From: Erythrocercus mccallii
Lineage: Eukaryota > Chordata > Aves > Passeriformes > Dicruridae
Assembly: GCA_013397435.1 (NCBI GenBank)
Contig: VZRG01001067.1
Coordinates: 1-64,000, forward strand
Reading direction: 5' to 3'
Length of the DNA: 64,000 nucleotides
Shown here piece after piece: positions 26,169 through 35,592 of this stretch (its first letter is position 1; each line of letters opens with the position of its first letter). The notes under the pieces were generated by a model, which saw only the letters and a list, made by a program, of their open reading frames with translations, searched no databases and was not told the origin of the DNA. A program made the position numbers and the translations under genes.

Positions 26169-27336
26169 CAGCCCCTCCCCCTGCAGCCTGCAAAAGCGCT
26201 GAGCTCAGCACATCCCGGGCAGGGGCCCAGCCAAGGACCCTGCCCAATGCCAGCCGCTCCCCCCCACCCGGCTCTGCTTAACCCTTTGCAAAGCCAGGCT
26301 GGAAATCAGAAGGATCAAGTAAATCTCATCACAGGCAGGGACAGGCACAGCTGGCTGGGAACAGACTGTCCAGAAAGCCTCAATCTCTGCTCTCCCAGAA
26401 AGGACAGCAGGTCAGGGGGAAAGACACGCTGCTCATCCACAAAAACCACACTGGGTTTACTGCCAGCAGCAGGACCAGGGGAGGGGAAGTGCAGGGATTA
26501 CCAACACTGTAGCTAAAACTTTACTTTCCAGCCTGAAACCATTCCTAGAGGCCCTGCTGCAGAAGAGTGGCCTGGATCTCAGCTTCTTTTGGGAAGCAGA
26601 AGGAGCTGCCAGCCCCACATTGCCTCCCCTCCCCTCCCAGCTGGATTATTTTATTGCAGGGATCAAAAATTATATTTCCCTTTAAAACTTGCCATCACAC
26701 CAGGGCTGCTTGCTCCGCTGCCTACCAGGAGATGTTACGGCAAAGAAAGAAAAATATTTATGCTTGGCTCCAGAATTCCAGCTTATTTTTAGCAAGGCGC
26801 CTTCCCTGTGGTCCTTTACCTCTTTTTTGTTTATTTGCTGCTTTCCCCCTGTTTTAACCCCCCAAACCAGCAGATAGATCGTCATCTATTTTCAGCCTCA
26901 CCCAGCTGACGTTGGTACCAATGACTTGGTGGCTGTGGGGAGAAATAACCCGCGAGGTACATTTTGTGAAAAACAGGATCCCAAGCACCATCCAGCTGAG
27001 AGTGCAAATATTGGGGTGTATTTTTAACAGCTAAGGTTGGGGAATTGTTCATGTTTTGTCCCAAAAAGCCGAGGAGTAGCTCTGCAAGCTGCAGGCGCAA
27101 GCCAGGGCTTGTTCCCAACTCCCCACACATCTCCTCTGTTCCCTGGGACGCTACCCACTCCCCCAGCCTGGACCTCCACGCCCAAAATGCTCAAGGATTC
27201 ACGCTCTGACCCCTAAAAAGCAGCTACAGCTGCTGGAGGGGTGCCCAGAGCCTCTGCCCCCTTTGGGCGGGGGGTCACAGGCGGTGCCCCTCGCCCCTGG
27301 CCGCCGTGCGCTCTGCACCGTGTTTATTGCCGGGCT

Positions 27337-27461
27337 CTTATCAATCTCGGCTCGGGAAGGACAGGAGCCAAGATAGGTCCCGGGGTGGCTTCGGAGTGTG
27401 CTCAGCCCCTCCGATAAAGCCGCAGGCAGCGCAGCGGGAGGACAAACAAAGCCCTTTATCT
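27337..27461. promoter_or_regulatory. Possible GATA-motif cluster upstream of DDIT4
   Basis: Four GATA cores within 125 bp: CTTATC (27337), AGATAG (27371), CGATAAA (27412) and TTTATCT (27455). They lie about 1 kb upstream of the DDIT4 TATA box. Spacing and sequence are seen; enhancer function is inference. Confidence 0.35.
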
Positions 27462-28052
27462 CCAGTTCGGCTCCTTGTGCTGCTCAGGCTCTGGCTTTGG
27501 AAAGGTCACGTACGCGGGCAGCGGCACGCAGGACCCGCGGGGGACCCGCTGCCAGAGCGGGGGGCTCGGGCGTGTCCCGGCCCAGCTTTAGCAGACTCCA
27601 GGGAAGGTAGATCGGGGTTACCTCCAGCCTGGCACTGAGCAAAACCCCGTCCCAGCCTGGCCGTGCCCTGCCCCCGCACCCCTTGATCTTCAACGAGGTT
27701 CGCTCCACCATCCCTTACTGCCCTAAGAAACCGGGACTAGGCCAGCGAACGGGACACCAGGATCACGAGTGGGCTCCGGGTCAGTCTGTCCCTAGAGCGG
27801 GGCAGGGAGGGCTCAGCCCCATCCCCGTCCCTGTCCCCATCCCATGGCCAGGGCAGCAGGATCCGGCCGCGCCGGTGCCACCACGCAAACAGCCCCTGGC
27901 AGCCGAGGCGGATCAAACCCCAACCCACAGGGGAACCCTCATCGCTGTCCTGGCCCAGGGAGGGTTCGGGCACCGCGGGGACACGGCGGGTGTCTCCTTC
28001 CTTCCCCACCAGAACGTGAGCGATGGGCTGGCCCCGGGCGTGCGGGGGTGAG

Positions 28053-28165
28053 TCCGGGCCCGGGGGGTGCCCGGGGATGCTCTCCGGGCCCGGGGGGTGC
28101 CCGGGGATGCTCTCCGGGCCCGGGGGGTGCCCGGGGATGCTCTCCGGGCCGGGGGGGGTGCGGGG
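28053..28165 (+). repeat. 30-bp GC-rich minisatellite
   Basis: Three tandem copies of a 30-bp unit (28053-28082, 28083-28112, 28113-28142), identical by eye, then a partial diverged copy. The unit begins TCCGGGCCCGGGGGGTGCCC and ends GGGGATGCTC. It has multiple G-runs (G6 and G4 per unit). Confidence 0.95.
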
Positions 28166-28177
28166 CCGGGGGAGCCC

Positions 28178-28370
28178 TGACGCAACCGCGGGTCCCGTTT
28201 GCAGCGCCGGTCGCCAGGGGGCGTGGCCAGAGGAAGAGGGGCGCGGCCCGAGGAGGGGGCGTGGCCTCCCCGCTGTCACCGGGCAGGAGAGACGCCGCGG
28301 ACGTGCCCCGCGCTCCCATTGGCGGACGTGGGGAAGAGGGCGTGGCTCGCTGTGCCGTGTCTATATAAGG
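28178..28370 (+). promoter_or_regulatory. DDIT4: DDIT4 core promoter
   Basis: A TATA box TATATAAG sits at 28362-28369. Upstream are two hypoxia-response cores ACGTG (28301-28305 and 28326-28330), an inverted CCAAT box ATTGG (28318-28322), and three GC/CACC boxes GGGCGTGGC (from about 28219, 28257 and 28337). There is also a CRE-C/EBP composite-like TGACGCAAC (28178-28186). DDIT4 is known to be induced by HIF-1, ATF4 and glucocorticoids; these motifs fit the first two, but binding is inferred. Confidence 0.7.
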
Positions 28371-28441
28371 GTGGGGCGCGGGCGGTGCGGGCAGAGCGGC
28401 GGCAGAGCCGGGGCCGTGCGTGTTTTTCTGTATTCAGATCC

Positions 28442-28538
28442 ATGCCCGGGCTGTGGGAGCGGCTGGCGGGCGGCGAGCGGGGCCGCCTGGAGACCTCGGA
28501 CTGTGAGTCTCTGGGAAGCGCCTCCGGCTCGGAGGGAG
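28442..28538 (+). CDS. DDIT4: DDIT4 first coding exon
   Basis: 97 nt from ATG (28442) to the GTGAGT donor at 28539. An acceptor-like TTTTTCTGTATTCAG ends at 28437, four bases before the ATG. This suggests a separate 5' exon as in other vertebrates, but no convincing nearby donor was found between the TATA box and that site. Confidence 0.92.
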
Positions 28539-29219
28539 GTGAGTGCGGGTCCCTCAAGGGCTGGAGGATGGATGAGGGTCCCTGGGCGGAGAGGGTGGCG
28601 GTGCTGTGCCCAAGCCCCAAACCCCTGGGATCGGTGTTTCCCAGAACCACCAAGACACCCTTGTTACACCCCTAGCCCCTGGGATCGGTGTCTCCCATGG
28701 GACCCCCGGCGCTGAGCTGCCTCTGTCCCTCCCGCAGATGCCGAGTATGCCGAGGGGGTCTCTCTGCCGGACATGGACCTGGAGCTGCTGCACGACCCCG
28801 AGGACGAGCTGCTGTGCGCCAACCTGATGGACGTGGTGCAGGCCACGCTGGGCCGGGCCCCGCTGGGCGCCAAGCGCTGCTCCCGGCTCCTGATGCCGGC
28901 CCAGCTGCAGGCGCAGGTGCGCACGGAGCTGCTGCGCCTGGCGTGCAGCGAACCCTGCGGGCTGCGCGGGGCCCTCCTGGACCTGTGCGTGGAGCACGGC
29001 AAGGCCTGCCACGACGTGGGGCACATCGCCGCCGACCCCGCCGTGGTGCCCACGTTCCAGCTGACCCTGGTGCTCCGGCTGGACTCCCGCCTGTGGCCCA
29101 AGATCCAGGGCCTCTTCGCCTCGGGGCCGGCCTTCGCGCCGCTGAAGCTGAGCACGGGCTTCAGGGTGATGAAGAAGAAGCTGTACAGCTCCGAGCAGCT
29201 GCTCATCGAGGAGTGCTGA
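28442..29219 (+). CDS. DDIT4: DDIT4 (REDD1), stress-induced mTORC1 inhibitor
   Basis: Two coding exons, 28442-28538 and 28738-29219, join to 579 nt, 192 residues plus stop. Human DDIT4 is 232 residues. The N-terminus MPGLWERLAG matches the family start, but the Ser/Thr/Pro-rich stretch that follows in mammals is nearly absent. Conserved blocks remain: TSDCESL (18-24), DPEDELLCANLM, SEPCGLRGALLDLCVEHGK, PTFQLTLVLRLDSRLWPKIQ and the functional C-terminus KKKLYSSEQLLIEEC. The loop before KLSTGFRV is also about six residues shorter. DDIT4 is cytosolic and restrains mTORC1 upstream of TSC1/TSC2 under hypoxia, energy stress and DNA damage. Third codon positions are almost all G or C. The compact gene lies under a TATA promoter. 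Confidence 0.97.
28738..29219 (+). CDS. DDIT4: DDIT4 last coding exon
   Basis: 482 nt from acceptor CCCTCCCGCAG to TGA at 29217-29219. It holds the whole conserved RTP801 domain. The preceding intron is only 199 bp. Confidence 0.96.
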
Positions 29220-29835
29220 TGGGCCGAGCCGGAGGAGCCACTTCCCAAGTGCTTTGGAAGAGCCGGGCAGAGCGTGGCGGCTCCTGGCAGCCGCTGTAGT
29301 TTAGGTTAGGCTGGAGTAGGGCTGTAGGTGGAAGTAGTTCGGGCAGGCCGAGGTTCCCGTGGGGACCTGCCCGTGCCGGGACATCCCTGGCGTGGAGCAG
29401 CCGAGAGCCGGGCGGAGGTCGCTTCACGCTGGCGATGATTGTGGGATGATCCCGGAGGCGGCAGCGGGGCTGCTGGAGGGGTGCTGGTCTCCTGATGGCT
29501 GATCAATCATGGGGGGCTTTGTGTAAACCAGGATTGTAATCAATGGGGTCTCAGGGGGAGGGGGAGCGCGGCAGCGAGTGACGGCCCAGGGGGTGCGGAT
29601 CAAAGGCAGATCCCAGTGCCGGCTCCCGGGGTCTGGAATTGTCTCTTGGATCACGAGAGGGGCGCGGGAGGTGCCGCGGGGCCGGAGGGCAGGACCCCCG
29701 GCCCTGACACGCTGGGGGCACCTCGTTGGTTACAGTTTACACTCATACACTTGATGTTCAAGTGCGAGAATTCCTATGCAATCGTGTCGGGTGGTTTTTT
29801 TTTACTTTTCTAATAAAACTTACCTTGATTGATAA
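29220..29835 (+). other. DDIT4: DDIT4 3'UTR
   Basis: About 600 bp, GC-rich at first and AT-rich at the end. The poly(A) signal AATAAA is at 29813-29818 after a T8 run. Confidence 0.7.
29813..29818 (+). terminator. DDIT4 poly(A) signal
   Basis: Canonical AATAAA in TTCTAATAAAACTTACC, with no earlier AATAAA after the stop codon. Confidence 0.75.
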
Positions 29836-32560
29836 CTCGCCGTCTCCCTGTTGTCACCTCTGCTCCGGGGAGGGATGATGCAAGCACTGGTTTGAAATTC
29901 CCTTGGTGGCACCCTGGGGAAGCCTTTCCCTGGCAGGGCAGCCCCCGTGGTGGGAGCTGGATGCTTTGGGAATGGTGGGGAATCCCACTGCTGATGGGAG
30001 CCACGGGGCTGTGACTCAGGGGGGCTGAGTCAGACCCCCCGAGCCAGCGCTGCTCACGCCCAGCCAGGAGCACCCAACACCCGGCCGGGGCTTGCTGCTC
30101 CTCCCCTGGCAGCCACGGCGGGGAATTGGGGCAGAAACGCAGGAGAATGGGCTCAAACAGGGACCGAGGCAGAGGAGGAGGAGGAGGAGGAGGGTCACAC
30201 CTGCCGGGGGGAGCATGCCCCAGCCCCAAACACACTCTGCAACACTGAGGCCAATTACCCAAACCTGCAATTAGAGGCCTGCGGGAAGAGGCTTTCACTC
30301 AAGGATAATTAAGCTGCTTGGCAAACGAGGAGCCCGTGGAAGGTGTGGGGGGATAAAAGCAGCCTGAAAAACCATTTCCATTCACACGTGAGCTTGCTCT
30401 GGCTCAGCCTTGGTTGTTAAATTTTTTTTAATACCCCTGTGGATAAACTATATCACTGTGGACAGACAAATAGTGACTTTTTGGTGAGACTTTTCACCAT
30501 AAAAACCTTGCTTTTGACACGAATCACCCACAACTGGAGTGTTGGGAGCAGAGACTGCTCGCTGGTTTAAATATCACCTCGGAGCAGTAAGGGCAACAGC
30601 AAGTGCTAGGAAATGCTGGAAATGCGCCTTTACACGCACGCGTTGGGCAAAGAGCGGGGGAATTTCCCTTAAAATCTTGGGGTCTGCAGCATTTCTCAAA
30701 GGATCACATGCTGGAGCATGCCCCCCTTCACGTGAGGGGCATCCCCTGTGGGCTCATCCAGCACAAACCACCCCCAGAGACACTGAGAGGGCTGGAAAGG
30801 GAACTCCAAACCCCGAGTTCCTTGGCCAGCGTCGGAGGCAGCGCAGCGTTGATCCCGGGGCGCAGCAGGAGATTTGACGGCGCGGTGACGGCAGCACCGC
30901 CGGCGGCTCAGCTGGGCTGGCTCTGCCATCAGCCCTGCTGAGGCATCCTGAGCCTGGCAGCGGTATTTATAGCTCCAGAAAGACGTGGATTTTTAAATGC
31001 CGAGCTCCTAAGGGGCTGGCCCTGCTCCTGTGCTGCCAGCAGCAGCAGCGTGAGCCCTGCTCGTCCCCCGCCAGCCACTCTCAGGGAAGGCGAGGGGCTC
31101 CGCGTCCCATTTATTGAAATCACCACGCCAAGAAAACAAACCAAAACAAAAAACCCACCAAAAGCCAACACAGAGCGATGGCAGGGCCTCTGTCCTGGGG
31201 GTGCCCAGCAAAACATTCCAAGTGGGGGACCACGTGGCCCTGGAAGGCTCCAGTCACAGCCCCAGCTATGAAGGTGAAACTGCTTTTATTTATAGCAAAA
31301 TGGCCTTTCCATGAGAAATTTGGGGATGTCTCAAGGTCCCTGAGGTTTGGCAGCTCCCTGGAAGGTGCAGAAGCTTCCAGCGAGGCTGGATCAAATGTCC
31401 CCCAGGGCAGGGGGTTAAGGCAAAGGGATATTTTGGGACCTGGTACGAGTCAATGGGGCTATTTATGGCACCAGCATCAGCCCAGGGATCCCAGGTGCCA
31501 GCAGAGGAAAGGGAGATTTTTGGGGGCATCAGCAGCAATAATGCAAATGAGGATTTAAATCCCAGGGTAACGCTAAACCCTCATGTTTTTGCTACCAAAA
31601 ATAATAGTGGGGGGAAGAGGGGACCCTTGGCTCCCGACCTGCCAGAGGAGGATGTTCCTGGAGCACCTGCCTTCCTTTAATGCCTCCCTGCCTTTGGCAG
31701 CCGCTCCAATTAAAAGCTTGGGCTAACGAGCTAATGGGCAGCTGAAGCCACCCACACCTTTGGTGAGTGGGCAGGGAGCAGCACACCCTGAAATTCAAGA
31801 GCGTCTCCCATTGCTCTGGGCTGGGAATGACCTGAAATGCAGCAAAACCACCCCAAAACCTGGGCTGTGGATGAGCCCTGTGCCGGCAGGGCTGACTCAG
31901 CGCCAGAGGGGAAATGGCAGGGACGTGACCCTTGGCCTCTGACAGGAGGGCAAAAAAAGGGAAAGGGGGGAAATTCCCACCCTGGCCCTCTGAGAGAAGG
32001 GAAAAAAAAAAGGGGGAATTCCCACCCAAAGCTTCCAGCACTTCGGTGCATGGGCCTGGGGAGGAAGAGGGAGGTGCCAGAGGGGTCCAGCCTGCCCCAG
32101 CCTCCAGCAGTTTCCAGCTGCTGGCAGAAGTGCACCCAAGGCAGCGTCTCTGCCCAGAACAAAGGCAGCCCAAGCCTTGCTGCCCACCTGATGGGCATTG
32201 TGTCCAAAGGGCATCTTCCAATGCCAGCATAATGCTGCCAGGCATCCTAGGATGAGAATAAGGCATCCCCCAAAAGAGCTCAGCCAGAGAACGTGGGGGT
32301 AATGGGAGGGGAGGAAGGCCCTTTGGTGGGAGCATCCCAGCGGAGCGGGTCTGAAGCAAAGGGGTCCTGCTGGGTGTTCCCAGGACTCCCAGGGACACCA
32401 CCTCCTCTCCATCCCCTCCCCGTCCTTCCCTCTCCCACCTGAGGGCAGCCCCCGCAGGGCTGGGATGGCAAAGACCCCAAATTCCATCCACTGCCGAGGA
32501 GCTGCAAAAGCAGAGCTGGCTGGAGCAGGGATCCACAGGACACCAAACCCAGCTGGAGCC
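29836..32560. other. Intergenic region DDIT4-DNAJB12 (tail to tail)
   Basis: No gene supported. It contains a (GGA)n microsatellite at 30173-30194 and moderate GC. The 324-codon minus-strand ORF at 31592-32566 has no recognisable domain and is treated as chance. Confidence 0.6.
30173..30194 (+). repeat. (GGA)n microsatellite
   Basis: About seven uninterrupted GAG/GGA units. Confidence 0.9.
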
Positions 32561-32576
32561 TTTCACATTATAAACA

Positions 32577-32582
32577 TTTATT
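32577..32582 (-). terminator. DNAJB12 candidate distal poly(A) signal
   Basis: AATAAA on the minus strand in an AT-rich context, downstream of the DNAJB12 stop and before the intergenic region. Confidence 0.5.
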
Positions 32583-33153
32583 TATAGATGTACAATTGTA
32601 TAATTAACTCTAAATCAAGAGATACAGCCTCTGTGAGCATCCACTGGGATTGATGCCTTCTCCCTCCTCGTGATCCGTGGGTATCTACCGGGAAAAATAA
32701 CCTGAAGGTTTTGGCGGGCAGGCTCCGGGCAGGGAATGCCACTGGGCAACGCATCCAGCTCCTTCTCTGAGCAGGATTTTGGTTTAATCCCGTCCCCATC
32801 ATCCCTGTGCCTCTATCGAGCGCCATTTCCAATCCTGGACTTCCACCCAATTTCTTCCGAAGGTGGAGGAACCATTAGGAAAAGAAAAATAAAACGAATA
32901 AAACCCCTTAAAATCAGGTCCAAGCCATGGTGGCTGTGGGAAAACAGGGCTTGCAGCCAACGCGAGGCTGAGATTTCACAAAATAAATAAACAGCCAAGA
33001 CAGAGCGCATGGATTCCTAAGGACAACGGGATAAAACCACCTCTGCCAGCCCACCCGGGAGCTGCCGTGCTCCCAATTCACTCCCCTGACCGTGCCAGGG
33101 GATGGTTTTCACTGGAAATGTCTTTAGACACAAATGAGCTGCAGAGCAGCAGC

Positions 33154-33170
33154 AAAAAAAAAAAAAAAAA
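33154..33170 (+). repeat. Poly(A) tract (17)
   Basis: A17 on the plus strand, that is T17 in the sense of DNAJB12. Confidence 0.95.
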
Positions 33171-35470
33171 TTAAAATAATCCAGTTTATTCCATGGGAGG
33201 TGGCTCTGCTCGTGCTGGCTTTGCTTCCAAGAGATGTCTCCTCACCTGGAGCTGCCTGGCAAAAATTCTTCCAACAGAAGCAACGGAACGCTTTGCTCCT
33301 TATGAATCTGTGGTTCTTTTCCTCCAGGAAACACGAGACGGGGTGTGAATGCCGGGGCCAGGCTGCACAGGTGGGTGGGAGGGTGAGGAACCTGATCGTG
33401 GGACACGGCACAAAACCTCCCAACAAAGGGTGAGGCCGATGGAAAGCCCTCTCCGCTGATTACCAGGCAGAATTCGAGCAGACTCGGCAGAAAAAGGAGT
33501 TACGTGCACAAATTAACCAAAGACTGACGAGCAAAATCCATCCAGGACAATCCTTGCCGTCCCCAGCACGACGCCGGCGCTCAGCTGACCCCCGCGGCTT
33601 CTGCCGACGCTGCAGATCCACGCCAGGGCTCCGGACAGGCTCCCGCCGTGCCCTGGGACCCCCTGCACATTTGGGGTTGGGTTGTAGCAAAACCCCAAGA
33701 GCAGGTGTATGGACGTCCCCATCCGTGCTCCTGGGAGCAAAGCACAGCAACTGCAAAGGGATTCCCGTTTTCCAGGCAGGAAAGTGCTGCGGAGAGAGAC
33801 ACCCTGGGAAGAGGCTTCCTGCTGCCCTGCTCCCCAAAACGGGCAGAAACCAAAATAATTTAATCATCCAACCCCTGCATAGTTTAAAAGTACAACATAT
33901 ATACAGCTATAAATTAATGCTAAATAGATATTTTCTTTGCTTTTTCTTTAGTGTCTTCTTTTATCAACAAATCGTCCCACTTCTCTCTCCATTGGCAGCG
34001 GCGAAGGGTCTCCTTCTGCTTCACAGCTTCTGCAGTTAGTGTGGGTTATTTTACACTCTGTGTGTCTGGTCCAGGGGCTGTGGGATCCTGGGAGCACGCC
34101 AGCGGTGCTGGAAGGGGAGGAGGAAGACGGAGAGCTGGATTTCCTGTCCCAAGCACTGCCTGCGATCGTCAGAGAGAGGCAGAGAGAAGAAAGAGGGGCA
34201 GTTGTGCGTTGCTAATTCTCCAATTCCATTTTTTTAAGGTAAGGTTTGATTCTTTTTAAATAGCAAAGTCTGTCACCTCGGCTCAGTGCACTTCCCCAAA
34301 AGTCTTCGGGCATTTCAACGCTCTGGGAACAAAAGCGGCAGCGGTGTCAGTCTCCGGACAAGCTGTGACTCCCCCTTCCTTCCCCATCCCACAGCACAGG
34401 CAGCAGCTTTTCCAGGCTCCTTCCAGACCACGGGTGCAGGGGGGGAATTAAAGAAAAGCAGGTAACTAACACCAGAAGAGGTGCAGCCATCCAAACCAGA
34501 GAGCGGGCGGATCAAGGTAAGAACGGATCTGAAACCGGGATACACCCCCCAAAAAAAGCCCCATGTGCCCCAGAGGATTTGCTTTAAAGGCCAAACTTGC
34601 AGATGCCGAGGAAAACAACCCCCAAAACTGCAAATCAAGCAGCTCAATGGCTGATGTCTTCAAGGAGTCCCTATGAGCTGGAATGGTGTCCTCACAACAC
34701 CTGGTACAAGCTTCACCCAGGAGTTTTTCTATAGAAATCCCATGTTCAGATAATTTTGGGGTAGTGGGATCTGCACATTTCACAGCCAGCCCAGCAGCAC
34801 CTGGTAGGCAAAATCAGCCCAAAAATCTATATAGAAAAAGGACTCCAAACCCTGTGGCAATTTTCATTATTTTGGTACAGTTCTCCCAGCACATCCAGCC
34901 TCCCTGTGCTATCCGGGCTCTCCTTAATCCAAGCTCTCCAACCCCCAAATCTTCCAGACCCTCCCCCAGCTGCTTTTACTTTGATTGCCAGTTTAACCCA
35001 GTAAGTTACTTCTACAACCTGCTGGGAACATTTGCTTTGTTCTCCTTGAATGGGAAGGCTACAGGAGGGGGGGCAAGGAACAGCTGTTGGGTGGGAGGGA
35101 CTCCGTTCCCGTGTTGCTTCATGTGCCAGGGATAACAGCTTTCCCAGGAAAACAGGCAACAAAGCAACCAAAAACAAGGGTTCATGAAAATGTGGGGGCT
35201 GGATGCCACAGCACCCAAGAAACTTCCAACCTCACCAAGGGATTCTGCCCTGTTCCTAGAGGCCAGAGAAACCAGGGAGCTCGGAGAGAGCCGAGGGTGC
35301 CAACATGCAAACTAAACCCAATCAATTCCTGATTAACGAGCGAGCGCTGGTCGGAGGGGAGGCCTGGGCTGTGCACCCCAAGGACACTCCTGGAGGTCTG
35401 TGTCTCAGTCAGGGATCTCAGTGATAAAAGCACGACGGTTCCCTGCTCCCGGCTCATACTTGGGCTGGGA

Positions 35471-35592
35471 CTATCCGTGCAGGGAGGCTTGGACGTCTGA
35501 CAGTCTGCTACAGCTGGGGGTGCCCATCTTCTGTGCCCGCTGGTACAGATCCGAGTCCCCGAAGTAGCGTGCCCGGTACAGCAAGCCTTCCT
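35471..35592 (-). CDS. DNAJB12: DNAJB12 exon 8, last coding exon
   Basis: 122 nt encoding KEGLLYRARYFGDSDLYQRA and QKMGTPSCSRLSDVQASLHG, stop TAG at 35473-35471. Acceptor CCTTTGCAG. Confidence 0.96.

Larger units (their letters stand above)
23376..27740. other. Intergenic region ANAPC16-DDIT4
   Basis: No gene supported. GC rises toward DDIT4. It contains a pyrimidine microsatellite (26127-26168), an A/T-rich island near 26640-26880 and a group of GATA-type motifs at 27337-27461. Several long open frames occur but look like GC-driven chance ORFs. Confidence 0.6.
27745..29750. promoter_or_regulatory. DDIT4 CpG island
   Basis: Very high GC and CpG density spans the promoter, both coding exons and part of the 3'UTR of DDIT4. 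Confidence 0.8.
32577..35470 (-). other. DNAJB12: DNAJB12 3'UTR (inferred extent)
   Basis: Minus-strand sequence after the TAG at 35471. The distal AATAAA (plus-strand TTTATT at 32577-32582) lies in the AT-rich stretch CATCTATAAATAAATGTTTA. A nearer AATAAA is at 33185-33190. A Pumilio-type element TGTATATA lies at 33905-33898. The long extent is inferred from signal placement and the AT-rich character near 33880-33960. Confidence 0.5.

Noticed and set aside
28023..28715. 230-codon ORF over the minisatellite and DDIT4 promoter
   Set aside because: It runs through the tandem repeat and TATA box and overlaps DDIT4 exon 1 in another frame.
31592..32566. 324-codon minus-strand ORF
   Set aside because: Longest open frame in the window without gaps, but it has no recognisable domain, no conserved motif and lies in GC-rich intergenic DNA where stop codons are rare.
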